A DNA stretch of 64,000 nt from Sequoia sempervirens (lineage: Eukaryota; Streptophyta; Pinopsida; Cupressales; Cupressaceae), in contig VDFB02114799.1 of the NCBI GenBank assembly GCA_007258455.2, forward strand, positions 32,446 through 96,445. Direction: 5' to 3'. Of the stretch, positions 31,760 to 43,908 are shown piece after piece. The position numbers and the translations under genes were made by a program. Within the stretch, counting starts at the first letter, position 1. Every line of letters starts with the position of its first letter. Below the pieces are notes generated by a model. That model did not search any database, was not told where the DNA came from, and saw nothing but the letters and a program-made list of their open reading frames with translations.

Positions 31760-34700
31760 TCTAATAACCTATCCAGTCTACAGTTTAAAAATTCAACCAT
31801 CAACTATCTTTTAGCTAAGTTGCAACTAACTGAATTTTGAAACTAGGTTTTCCATTTGTTTCCAACTAATTCAACATACAACTAAATTTTGAGTTTTCAA
31901 TTTTAGCTGAATAGTAACATCTAACTATTTCCAACAACTGTCTCATGAAAGAACAAAACTACATAACATTCAAACTAGGGTTCTTATTTAACCAATTTAT
32001 GAACTGATGAAAAGTAATAACTTCTCTTTATTTATTAACTAATTTTAGAGCTTTCATTTCAGCTAAATGATTCAAGTAATTGTCTAACTAATTAACTACA
32101 GTATCTTACAATGTACATTTAACATAAAGAATATCATTCATTGCATAAATGAAAGTAAACTTTAAATAGCATTTACAAGTGAGGGAGAAATACATTTGAC
32201 ATCATCTTCATGTTGTTATACTTGGGCTTCTTTATCAATGAGGGAAAGAGAATTATCATTAGGGGCTTTACCGCCCAACCAAGACCTACTGGTCTCTTGA
32301 GTTTCTTCAACTAAAGAACCCACCCTTCATGATGGTAATCAACATGGATCAAATTATCATCATGCCTCTGAGCCTGGTGTCATGAACCTATACCGTTGGT
32401 CGTGCCCTCCTCTATAGGTACCTCTTACCCAGATGGATCATTCTAACCAAAAGTATATCTAGATCATGATATCTGACTATTGCCTGACTAACATCATACC
32501 TTGGCCAAGGATTTTAATAATTTATGGCACTCTTGTGTTGACATCTTTGGCACTCTTGTGTTGATGTCTCTAGCACTACTGTACCGACATCTCTAGCACT
32601 TCTATGCTGTCAACACTCTCACCCTTGCTCGACATGATAAATCTCTGATCAAGTTATAATTTTATAATAGCAATTTAATTACCATTTCTTCTTAGTTCGA
32701 GGTTATAATTTAACCATTAATTTTCATACATAATAAAGGAGATTCATTGGCATAAAGGATTTTCAAGTCTCATATTTAACCCATACAGGACTCAGTGAGC
32801 AATAATATGCCCTAAACCAACTTCTAATTAAAGAGGAGAGACTTTGGTTTAACTAGGTATATCAAGTTCCTTAAATAATTTTACAAATGATTCAACTGAA
32901 CCCAATTTCAGAATCTTTCTCTTAGATCGAGGTCAAATCTTGACCTTAGGAAATTATATATTCAATGTCATGTCTTCAATTCTTCCTTCATGATTCCAGG
33001 TTTAGCAATTTATAACAAATTAAGTTATGATATTGTAATATCAGGTTTGGTTGTCATTCTTCTTAGTTCAAGGTGAAACTTAACCTAAGGAGTACATATA
33101 TTTTAAATTCCCAATTAATGACTCTTGTTACTTTCAGTTAGGTTTCTATTCAAACATAAACTTCATCATTTGTAGATATTTGATTGAACTCATCTAAAGA
33201 GTAGAATAGGATAGTGTGTTATAATATTTCCCGAGTCTTAATGTTTGAAAGTCAGATAAAGATCTCGATGTGGCAGGGAATTCATTCTTAATCAAATTAG
33301 TAGAATACGGGTGAAGTGGTCTCATTAAGCCAAAAAAGATTATTGTAAACATAATTTTTGTGTGACAAGACCAATTCACCTATTCAGAATACAAAGTGTA
33401 CCAGCTCCATTCTAATTATCTTCACTGTTGAAAAACAAGAAGAATCTATCAATATAGGAATCGGTGAGATAGAGTTGAGAGATCCTTTTCAAATACTACA
33501 GGGATCCCACAATATTTATATATAATCAGGAGATCACTGAAGAGTAGGTAGAATGAAAGGCTAGGTCAAGATTCAATTTACTAAAAAGATTGAGATTGTC
33601 AGGTATTATCAAATCATTTCTCTTAGATCCAAATAATTGGAAATTATATCAGGATATAGACCCAACAAAATCTTTAACTACAAAATAAAGACTTGACCAC
33701 AAAAAGGAAAGAAGAAGTGAACCATTACTATTCCAAGTTCCTCAAACAGAGGATCCAGGTGTTCAATTTAACCCCATAAATTGAAAAAGGAAAACTTCAA
33801 CATATATATAATTGATTAAATTCAGGGCATTGCTCCAGACCAAATCAAGGAATGAGGATTTTAGAACTCACCATATAAATATTCCCAAGCAGTCTCAATT
33901 CAATAAAGGAATGCACATGATCAATTTCTATTTCAGTAAAAGGATTTGGCTTATCTAGACCAATTAGGATCTTAAGGAAAATTACCAAATGAGTCTCCAA
34001 ATCCAGATAAAGATTTTATACAATGCAAGGCTACAACTTCTAGTTGGGACAAGCTAGATGAATTTTAAAATTGATCAGATTTAGGGTTAAGAAGAAAAAA
34101 ATGTAAGTTCATCACAAATAATACAAGAACAAAGTGTAGAGGAATAGCCCGATTCAAATATGAGATAACTGGAATAAAAGAGTAGCTGAAAGGCATTTGA
34201 CCTATCCTTCAATTTTCCTCCATAAAGAGACAAAGATTCCTAAGAAATTTATTAATATTTTCAATATTGAGAATCTTTAAAAGAAAAGAACACAAAATTC
34301 TTCTATTTCTTCAACTGGTTTATAACTCCTTATAATTCACAAATTCGTAAAAATAAAATCCAGATCAACCTTAAATGGATGCTAGTATAACAGTTTGTCG
34401 TAGTTACATTCCTGAGAGATAAATACAAATTTGGTGAGATCCCATGTTGTTTCCCATGACGTCTTTGCAAAACTCAAACTCTTCCACAGACTCTACCTTG
34501 TCGGTCAAGGAAACCTAGCCAGTTGCTTCTAGCAATTCAACTTAAGGAAAAAGGCTCACAGGTAAAATTTAGAGGAAGCACTAATAGGAAAATCATGGTA
34601 CAAAAGGGATGCTAACCACTTTTTCAAGCAAGAGACTCAGAGAAAATGTGGGTGTTTTCCCAAGAGGCTAACAAGAATTGAAGTGAATTTTTCCCCCGCT

Positions 34701-35408
34701 CCAAGAGTGAGAGCTCAAAAATCCCACCCAGACTTCAAGAGATACGCGACTCCTGGCTTTCCCCCATCTTGTCCATTCAAGCCAAGGCACGAAGGAAAAT
34801 GATAGAAAAAATTCCCTCCACAAATAACTAATTTTAGAATTTAAGCCATACTTTTAATTTTATATTAAGATTGATGGCTTAGAAATTATTTTTACTATTG
34901 TTTATTTAATATTTTCCTTTTTATAACCATAGCAATTCTCCTAGGTTACATTCCAAGAATTGGTTCATTTATCTCCACAGGAGATTGCTAATATATAATT
35001 TAATTTGATTTGTTTAACCATAATTAAATTAAATTAATTATGACCAAGTTATGACTTGATGCAATGACCTTACACTGACTCAAGGTATGATGATTAAATT
35101 GATCCATTGTTAACCACGTCCTCTGCCTGATGATATTTCCCTTTCTCTTGTGGCGTCGAAAATCTTGCATCCACTAACAAGGATTATGGTTAGATTGTAC
35201 TCAACTGCCTAATAATATGTATTTAAATTTAATCTCATGATCTCATTCAACTTCTTGGCAAAATAAAAAGTCTGTTACCTTTACAGTTACAATAAAAGAA
35301 CAACTATTCATTCCCAATATCATAATCACATGAAAGTAGTTGCTTGCAACTATCATTGTATTCAAAATACATAACCAAACATATAGTCTCCATGTAAGGG
35401 ATGTGACA
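31760..35408 (-). repeat. 3' LTR of element E1
   Basis: About 3.65 kb, matching 38614-41051 in two blocks: about 31760-32520 with 38614-39384, and about 33672-35408 with 39385-41051. The 1.15 kb between the blocks is absent from the other LTR. The terminal TG is mutated to TC. Confidence 0.8.
32526..32617. repeat. 23-bp tandem repeat, four units
   Basis: Units begin ggcactcttgtgttgacatc, ggcactcttgtgttgatgtc, agcactactgtaccgacatc and agcacttctatgctgtcaac, with a strict 23-bp period. It occurs only in the segment of this LTR missing from its partner. Confidence 0.85.
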
Positions 35409-35428
35409 TACTTGTCTCCTTAAGAATC
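35409..35428 (-). other. Candidate polypurine tract of element E1
   Basis: The minus strand reads TTCTTAAGGAGACAAGTA just before the LTR. It is less purine-pure than in E2 and E3 but occupies the same place, and the upstream word GGACGATGATTC is shared with E2. Confidence 0.5.
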
Positions 35429-35439
35429 ATCGTCCTCTA

Positions 35440-37440
35440 TGATTGTTTATTCTAAATTTAAACATAACCATAAACATAAAGATAGTGTTCTCAATTGTTC
35501 AACAAAAGATAAGGAAATTTTTGAAGGATTTCTTCATAATCCTCCCAGCTGGCATTTATTTAGCTTTTCTATCTGTTAATAGATTTCACCTATATTTTCT
35601 GATCAGTTTGTTTTGTTTTACCATTTCAATCAACATTTCTGGACTAATGCTAATCCTAGGTTCTAGCTTACCTAGGTTATAGGATTTTGACATCTTTTCT
35701 GTCCAATGTTTCAAATGGAATCGTCTGAATAGTAGAATTATAAAAGTCATTAGAAAAAACACCATAATGATGGTTGCTCTTCCTGAGTATAGCAATCAAT
35801 TACTTTTAGCATAGTTTACCAAGATAATTTTACCCAAACTTAACATTAACCTTCACTTTTCTAGCTAAAACATTTTTATGAAGCACTAGTTTCATATATC
35901 TAACACATTTTTTTTTTAATAAACTGTTATGTAAATACAAAAGAAAGAGAAAGATTCCCTTTTCAATTTAACTATTCTCCAAGACTTGGCATGCCACTAA
36001 AAGGAAGATTTTTTCCCGTTAGTTGCCATCTGAGCTCTAGTGTGTACCCCCACTTAACCAACTCTGTCACATTACTAAGGATACCCTCCTACTAAGTACA
36101 ACAACTCTTGTTAGCTAAGTGTCTAGAGTATAAGTTCACCATCTTGCTCGACTTGGAGTGACTATTCACCTGGGATTATTGGAATACCTGTCTGCCCACA
36201 TACCATAACACAAGGTTTTCTTCTTGTAAAGTTAAGAACACACAAGGTATATTTCTTAAAATTTACTTCCTTACAAAATCCATTAGAGGCCCATCCAGGA
36301 CATGATAGAGATGTACATTTCATCAAACATGGTGAAAAACCAAAATATTCTCTGGTAACCCCCACAATACTTAGCTTTTATCAAATTATAAACAGTCTTA
36401 CTTTCAACAATAACCAAAAGAATGAACTTATTCTCAACACTTAGTCAAATTTTGACCAACTGGTCATAAAATAAACAATCTTCAAAATTTGATGGTTAAA
36501 CTTTTTCAAATTTAATATAAAATGACATTCCTTGTCAGTATACCACCACTTGAGAAAACAATAATGCCATCACTTTCAACCGGGGTAAGAATAAGCATGA
36601 AAAGCTTCCCCCCTAAAAAGAATGAACTTTGTACAACTATCCAACCAATGTATTATGTGGTGAAACATGCGAGGGAACCAATGTATTTTATACATAACCA
36701 AGATATGCGCGTTCTTGTTCATATCATGTGTCAAAGATACTTGCTTGATGATCAACGGTGAATTGAGCCAGAATAAGAAACCAATCAAATATCATATGTA
36801 CCAAGTATCTTCTAGTTAAAGAATACCATATACCTGTGGCTTGGTATGTCCCTTTGTTTCCATCACTAAGATTACCACTAGCAAAGATATTATAGTTAAA
36901 GGCATCAGAGTCATTATGCCATTGTCAGGAATTACCAAGAAGATCTGTAATAACCTTGTGGAAAAACAAGCTTTGTGTCATGTATTGAACTGTAACACTC
37001 TCATTCCTATTGACTCATAACACTGTTCTTTTATTTCTTCTCAGGTAGATATCAATAACTAAGCATGTTTGAATTACAAATTTTATCAGAATCACATATA
37101 ACCTTTAGTATATCAAACATAACTGTTTTAAAAATTTACACATTCACACAAGTTTTCCGCTTAATCGCTCCATCACCATTGTACCATTCATGAACTGAAT
37201 TTTGAACAATAAACCTATGTGATGAGAGGTCAATGAGGGTTTTGAACAATAAACTCTTAGCATTTTACTTTGTTCCTTCAAGAGATGATCTGGCTAATAC
37301 TTGTGCCATCACCTTAATCATGTTGTTGTTGTCTCCATTAGCTTTGTTCACAAGGAAATGTATTTGTAGTACCAATCATAGAAACCTTTCCAAGAGTTCT
37401 ACTAGTGATGCTTGTCCAAGATTTGTATGAATATATCTGC
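35440..37440 (-). pseudogene. Unrecognised gene-like fragments inside element E1
   Basis: I cannot name this. On the minus strand several stretches look like real protein in broken frames. 37240-37150 gives KTLIDLSSHRFIVQNSVHEW. 37000-36850 gives LFFHKVITDLLGNS-stop-QWHNDSDAFNYNIF, then ASGNLSDGNKGTYQATGIW. 36365-36162 gives a Cys-rich stretch (FSPCLMKCTSLSCPGWASNG, VLNFTRRKPCVMVCGQTGIP). 35795-35586 gives a hydrophobic span (ATIIMVFFLMTFIILLFRR) followed by a basic/polar segment. The order suggests an extracellular region, one membrane span and a cytoplasmic tail, spread over exon-like blocks. A captured host gene or an envelope-like ORF are both possible; no motif decides. Confidence 0.35.
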
Positions 37441-38599
37441 ACCATGAAATTTACTACCTCTAGCCTAAACACAATCACTGCTAAGAGGATGAACCAATTT
37501 CATCTGAAATTCTTGAATATTAATGGAAAAATAAATATATGAGATAATTATAATGCACCATATATGCCAATACTTCTTGAGGTACCATAAAGATCAAAGT
37601 TCTTTCTTGATGAATGTTATGTAAATATGTTTTGAGACCTAATCAAAATGGTTTGTACGTAATTCATTAAGGAACACAGTGTATGCTCTGCTTGTCCTAA
37701 GTCACCACATAGTCAATAAAATTCTACCAAATATTTGATCCTTCCAAAAACAATGTGAACCATGTATGTAGATAACAAACTTGTCATCTAAAGTTGTCCA
37801 TCATCTTGTCATATTATATCTGCATTTCATGTTGCTCATGACAATAACTTCCTATCATAACAAATCAAATCCTGCAACTCCCGATTCATCAGTCTGATGA
37901 AGAACCAAAAGTGATATCCTCAAACAACTTAATTTGTAATCTCACAATACTATCAATATGAGGTAACTCCTCTTCTGTGAAGTAAAAAAACATTCTTTCT
38001 CTTACTGACTCCTTCTTCTAGACTCCACAAAGGGATCAAAAGATAAAACACTAATTTTCTTTCCCTTTTCTCAAATTATCTTTCATACAACAACATATTG
38101 TCTCTGAATATTATTTTTCTTATCATCTTGATCCTTTAATTCTACTTGGCTCATTCCAAACCATCTAGAAGTTAGACTAGAGTTCATCTTATCTATAAGT
38201 CTTGATATATTTTCAAGGATTTTCAACTCTCAGATGCTCCTGCACCTAGTTGATTGCTTCTAGATGTTTCCATCCTTAAGTCCATAATTTCAAAATGAAC
38301 TATTATTTAGGTTTCGATCACAATCTTGGTACCCTAGGCATACCTTGCGTTGACTTAGATAGAATGGTTTCACAATTACTTGATAACTCAAATTACTTCT
38401 AAGAGCATTTAACGGTTACAAGAAAAGTTGTTTACAAAAATTATTATCACCTCTTGTGATAGAATCATTTACATAATTGTTCACAACAACTATCACTTCC
38501 TGTGATAGATCCAATTCATAAGATTTACAAGGTTTCCAATGTTGGTTTCAATTTTCTGAGTTGCATGATGAGCCCTGAGGTTCAATATTGAACTTGGTA
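37441..38599. other. Interior of element E1 next to the primer site
   Basis: No recognisable gene. It would be leader sequence in the minus direction. Short repeated words gaagtgatagttgttgtgaa and gaggtgataataatttttgt on the minus strand (38440-38515) form a small direct repeat. Confidence 0.4.
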
Positions 38600-38611
38600 G
38601 CTTTGATACCA
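38600..38611 (-). other. Primer binding site of element E1
   Basis: The minus strand TGGTATCAAAGC, two bases from the LTR end, matches the Met-tRNA complement TGGTATCAGAGC at 11 of 12. Confidence 0.85.
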
Positions 38612-38613
38612 TA

Positions 38614-41051
38614 TGTAACAACCTATCCAATCTACAGTTTAAAAATTCAATCATCAACTAACTTTCAGCTGAGTTGCAAGTAACTAAAATTTGAAACTAG
38701 GTTTTCCATTTGTTTCCAACTAATTCAACATACAACTAACTTTTGAGTTTTCAATTTCAATTGAATAGTAACTTCTAACTATTTCCAACAATCGTCTCAC
38801 AAAAGAAAAAAACTACATAACTGGCAAACTAGGGTTCTTATTTAACAAATTTATGAACTGAGGATAAGAAATAACTTCTCTTTATTCATTAAATAATTTC
38901 ATATATTTCATTTTAGTTGAATGATTCAAGTAACTATTTAACTAATTAACTACAGTATCTTACAACACACATTTAACATAAAGAATATCATTCATTGCAT
39001 AAATGCAAGTAAACTTTAAATAGCATTGCATGTACTTGGATTTATGAGTGAGGGAGAAATACATTTGACATCATCTTCATGTTGTTATACTTGGGCTTCT
39101 TTATCAATGAGGGAAGGAGAATTATCATTAGGGGCTTTACCGCCCAACCAAGACCTACTAGTCTCCCGAGTTTCTTCAACTGAAGAACCCGCCCTTCATG
39201 AGGGTAATCAACATGGATCAAATTATCATCATGCCTCTGAGCCTGGTGTCATGAACCTATACCGTTGGTCAATCCCTCCTCTATAGGTACCTCCTACCCA
39301 GATGGATCATTCTGACCAAAAGTATATTTGGATCATGATAACTGACTATTGCTTAATTGGCATCATACCTTGGCCAAGGATTTTAATTTAACTACAAAAT
39401 CAAGAATTGACCACAAAAAAGAAAGAAGTGAACCATAACTATTCCAAGTTCCTCAAATAGAGGATCTAGGTGTTCAATTTAACCCCATAAATTGACAAAG
39501 GAAAACTTAAACATATATATATTCCCAAGCAGTCTCAATTCAACAAAGGAATGTACATGATCAATTTCTATTTCAGTAAAAGGATTTGGCTTATATAGAC
39601 CAATTAGGATCTTAAGGAAAATTACCAAATGAGTCTCCAAACCCAGATAAAGATTTTATAAAATGCAAGGCTACAACTTCTGGTCAGGACGGGCTAGATG
39701 AATTTTAGAAATTGATCAGATTTCGGGTTAAGAAGAAAAGAATGTAAGTTCATCACAAATAATACAAGAACAGAGTGCAGAGGAATAGCCCGATTCAAAT
39801 ATGAGATAACTGGAATAAAAGAATAGTTGAAAGGCATTTGACCTATCCTTCAATTTTCCTTGATAAAGAGACAAAGATTCCGAAGAAGAAATTTATTAAT
39901 CTTTTCAATATTGAGAATCTTTAAAAGAAAAGAACAAAAAATTCTTCTATTTCTTCAACTGGTTTATAACTCCTTATAATTCATAAATTCGTAAAAATGA
40001 TAATCCATATCAACCTTAAATGGATGTTAGTATAACAGTTTGTCGTAGTTACATGCCTAAGAGATAAATACAAATTTGGTGAGATCCAATGTTGTTTCCC
40101 ATGACGTCTTTGCAAAACTCAAACTCTTCCACATACTCTACCTTGTCAGTCAAGGAAACCTAGCCAGTTGCTTCCAACAATTCAACTTAAGGAAAAAGGC
40201 TCACAGATAAAATTTAGAGGAAGCACTAATAGGAAAATCATGGTACAAAAGGGATGCTAACCACTTTTTCAAGCAAGAGACTCAGAGAAAATGTGGGTGT
40301 TTTCCCAAGAGGCTAACAAGAATTGAAGTGAATTTTTCCCCCGCTCCAAGAGTGAGATCTCAAAAATCCCACCCAGACTTCGAGAGATACACGACTCTTG
40401 GCTCTCCCCCATCTTGTTTGTTCAAGCCAAGGCACAAAGGAAAATGATGGAAAAACTTTCCTCCAAAAATAATTAATTTTAGAGTTTAAGGCATACTTTT
40501 AATTTTATAAGAAGATTGATTGCTTAGGAATTATTTTTACTATTGTTTATTTAATATTTTCCTTTTTATAACCATAGCAATTATCCTAGGTTACATTCCA
40601 AGAATTGGTTCATTCATCTCTAGAGGAGATTGCTAATATATAATTTATTTATTTTTTTAACCATAATTAAATTAAATTAATTATGACCAAGTTATGACTT
40701 GATGCAATGGCCTTACACTAACTCAAGGTATGATGATTAAATTGATCCATTGTTAACCACATCCTCTCCCTGATGATATTTCCATTTCTCTTGTGGTGTC
40801 AAAAATCCTACATCCATTGACAAGGATTATGGTTAGATCATTCTCAATGGCCTAATAATATGTATTTAAATTTAATCTCATGGTCTCATTCAACTTCTTG
40901 GAAAAATAAAAAATTCGTTACCATTACAGTTACAATAAAAGAACAACTTTTCATTCCCAATGTCATAATCACATGAAAGTAGTTGCTTGCAACTATCATT
41001 GTATTCAAAACACATAACTGAACATATAGTCTCTATGTAAGGGGTGTGACA
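38614..41051 (-). repeat. 5' LTR of element E1
   Basis: 2438 bp, from TGTAACAACCTATCC to GGGTGTGACA on the plus strand. It is a diverged copy of the 3' LTR but lacks about 1.15 kb, with the junction at gattttaatttaactacaaa near 39383. Confidence 0.8.
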
Positions 41052-41094
41052 CATGTATTTCCCTAAAATGTCAAGATTATCACCATATTGAATG

Positions 41095-41720
41095 CATCAT
41101 TCACTCTCCTAAAATGTTTATGACTTTGATCCAACTAGAGCTATGTATAATAATCATAACTATGAGTGGTGTTGTCAAATAATTTTGTGGTGTCAAGACT
41201 TGTCCTTGTCTTCATATGGGTGATTAAATAGAAGAGATAAGATGCCATATAGAAATATTGATTCTCTTCAAAGCAAGTCAGTTGATTATAAAGATTATTA
41301 TTGTTAATTCTTCCCCAATTGATAAACTTATTTCTTACGAATATGATGATTATGAACAAGAACATCCATTTTTCAAAATATTTTGATTCTTGATTCCCCA
41401 TCAACTTGTGAAGCAGAACAATGCTATTTGAAACTTCATTCAATGAAGATTGATCTTTGCAAAATATTACACAATTGGGACTTTCCTCCTTTAAGAACTT
41501 GTAACCAACTCCTTGCTATTGTATTGAGAAATTCATTATTCCTCTTAGTGAAGTGTTCTTTTGCAATCTCTTTGTGAATATTGGAAAATTGGTCCTTGAG
41601 AGGTAACCTAAAAATAATCTCAATTGAAACACTGTCCAACTTAACCATAAGCTTATTATTGAAAGTTTAAATCTCCCTTGTTTCTAGATTGTAACCCTTC
41701 ATGCATTCTAAAACTAAGTC
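41095..41720 (-). pseudogene. Unidentified coding relic H, N-terminal part
   Basis: The minus strand reads MVKLDSVSIEIIFRLPLKDQ (41648 onward), SQLCNILQRSIFIE, then, after a frame change, VSNSIVLLHKLMGNQESKYF, EKWMFLFIIIIFVRNKFINW and YMASYLFYLITHMKTRTSLD ending near 41145. The pattern LHKLMGNQESKxFExWMF and the Tyr/Phe-rich end look like a real globular protein. It runs in the same strand as, and directly toward, relic H at 30735-31755, so E1 appears to have split one gene. Family not recognised. Confidence 0.45.
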
Positions 41721-43549
41721 CAGGAATTGAGTTCATATTGGAAAGTTGGTGGCATGAGCTAGTCTACTTTCAAAGACTCTATGAGACATAGGTAATCTCT
41801 TTCCCTCTTCCATGGTTTTCTAGAAATTGTGCAAGCTGATATGACCTAATTTTGTGCTTGTGATTTTAGGAAGAGTACTTTCCAAGACTGACCTAAACTC
41901 TTACCCTTGATAGTTGTACTTCAAATCATGGATTGTGATGACATAACCTAATTAATTCACTTGTAAACAATCTTTACCTCTACAAACATTATGCGACCAT
42001 TTCATTCACCATTTGAATTTCATGACGTATATCATCAATATGAGAAAAATATTGCTTTTGAGGGCGTAAGCAACACAAATTACTGAAACAATTCATGAAC
42101 ACCTGGATTCAATTATTTCAATGGTAGCTTTTTAATGACTCTTAAATCTAGATAAAGAGTTAACATATGCCAATTTTTAATCAAAACATTTCATGAACGA
42201 ACCTCTTCCTTGACATGCAGTTAGGCAACTTTGGGTTATTTTTCATGCATTTTCATGATTCACATGCAATTATGATTGGATCCTCTTAGCTTAGAATGTT
42301 TAATCATGCATCAAATAATATTCATATGGATGCTCATACCTTATTTTGATGTTCTCAAAATAGCTCACCTACCTTGTTTGTACTCCCAAATCACACACAC
42401 TTTGCAAAAATGCTCACAACTAATCCCTTGACAAAAATATTTTATATGCTTCACTTTGGAAAAAAAATGCAAGTGATTTCAAAGCTCTTATCTTAGCAAG
42501 GTGCAAACATTGTAGATTTTTACTTCAACTTTATCCAATGTACTAACTTGAAATTTTCTAATTTTTTTTCTTCAAATCCATTTTTTGCACATCTTGCTAT
42601 CATTTCACTTCATTATATGGTATCTCTTTAAAATGCTCTGCCAAAAAGTGCATATTCTTTGTCAATGCTTTTATTTTGCATTCCTGTCTCCTAAAACATC
42701 TCTGCAACTTCAACCCTTGACAAAAATCCACTTCCCATTATGCTTTGATGAATTTTCATATTATGTCCAAGGGCTCCCATATTAGCAAAGGCAAGGAGAA
42801 TGATGATAAGAGTTGTGGAATTCAACGTTTACACCTTCTAGTTGCATCATTTTGTAGTCTCACATTTGCAACTTTTCATTTATCTTCTATATTGAAAAAT
42901 TTAATACATATTTTGCACCCCTCTATATTGCTCAAGCTGGAGTTAGAGGGAGGCATGGAGATTTCAACAACTTCTAAATCCCTTTCAAGGAATCTATTTT
43001 ATATATAACCTATCAAATTAAAAGAACGTGGTAGCTTTCATATGATATGACCTGTGAGTTGAAACCTATGGGAGGTCTAGGCAAGATAAAAGGGGGCAAA
43101 ATTTTGGATTTATACCTTTAGTTTGTATTGTTTGAAATTTCTAATGCCTTTACAAATCTATTTTATTCATATCATTCATTAATAGAAATTGAAGAAATCT
43201 GTCAATCATTTCATAGACCTCCTCTACACACTTGTCAATGTATTTGCAACTATAGTGTTTGATAAAATTTCTTCGTGTTGTTTGTTATGCGAGTAGAGAG
43301 AAGGCTGGCACAAATTGTGGGATTTGGATTTACACCTACTATGTGCATTAGCTTGAAAGTTTCTAAATCCTTTTTAACAACATATTGTTCTTCTCTCTCT
43401 CACGAGAATGTACAATTTTTTTTGATATTAATGTTGTATTATGACAACAATAAATTAGAAATAAAGCATAGTTTATCTTTGGAATTCTTTGTAAAAGATA
43501 AAGATTTAAAAAAAAAGATAAAATAATAAAAACATAGCAATAAAAATAA
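41721..43549. other. Unassigned AT-rich stretch
   Basis: No recognisable gene or LTR pair. Several small open frames (42585-43008, 43275-43526 plus) lack family signatures. Part may be upstream sequence of relic H, and the right part may belong to the copia-type LTR that ends at 43865. Confidence 0.4.
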
Positions 43550-43865
43550 AGGTTGGTTTTTCTATGTTTGGCACAAGTAGAAGATATTATATATATCTTG
43601 CTTCCTTGAAGGCTAAATCATATTGTAATGAATTGTAATTGAAGAGCACCAATTGTGTGAAGGTTGTAATCAATTTTTATAAGCAATAAAACTACCGATA
43701 CGTTGCCTCGTGGATGTTTCCTTGGCATATTGTCAAGGTTTTACCACATAAATTTGTGTTTTGTTTATTATTCTGTTATTCCATTTTATTATCTTTTGTA
43801 TTTCTTTGCATCTAACTTGTGTTGCAATTATTTAAGTTTGTCTATTTTTCACTTCTATTTCCACA
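43550..43865 (+). repeat. Ty1/copia-type LTR, right part
   Basis: Contains a tatatatatcttgc promoter-like word, gcaataaaactacc (polyadenylation-like) and the phrase caaggttttaccacataaat typical of plant copia LTRs. It ends in ctatttccaca and is followed by AG and a Met-tRNA primer site. The left end is not determined. Confidence 0.6.
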
Positions 43866-43867
43866 AG

Positions 43868-43879
43868 TGGTATCAGAAC
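43868..43879 (+). other. Met-tRNA primer binding site
   Basis: TGGTATCAGAAC, two bases after the LTR end, matches the initiator Met-tRNA complement at 11 of 12. The copia gag that should follow is found only at 57362, beyond F' and E2. Confidence 0.85.
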
Positions 43880-43908
43880 AATTATTTTACAACATTTATA
43901 TTAAGATT

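Larger units (their letters stand above)
31760..41051 (-). mobile_element. Element E1: long-LTR gypsy-type retrotransposon without pol
   Basis: Two long related repeats (31760-35408 and 38614-41051) flank a 3.2-kb interior. The interior begins, on the minus strand, with a Met-tRNA-type primer site (38600-38611). The pentamers CTTGT (31755-31759) and CATGT (41052-41056) outside the ends match 4 of 5. LTR ends (TGTAACAACC... to ...GTGTGACA), primer site and the phrase after it (cttagggctcatca-like) resemble E2 and E3, so it belongs to the same long-LTR group. The interior contains no gag, RT or integrase that I can recognise. It lies inside relic H. Confidence 0.75.
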
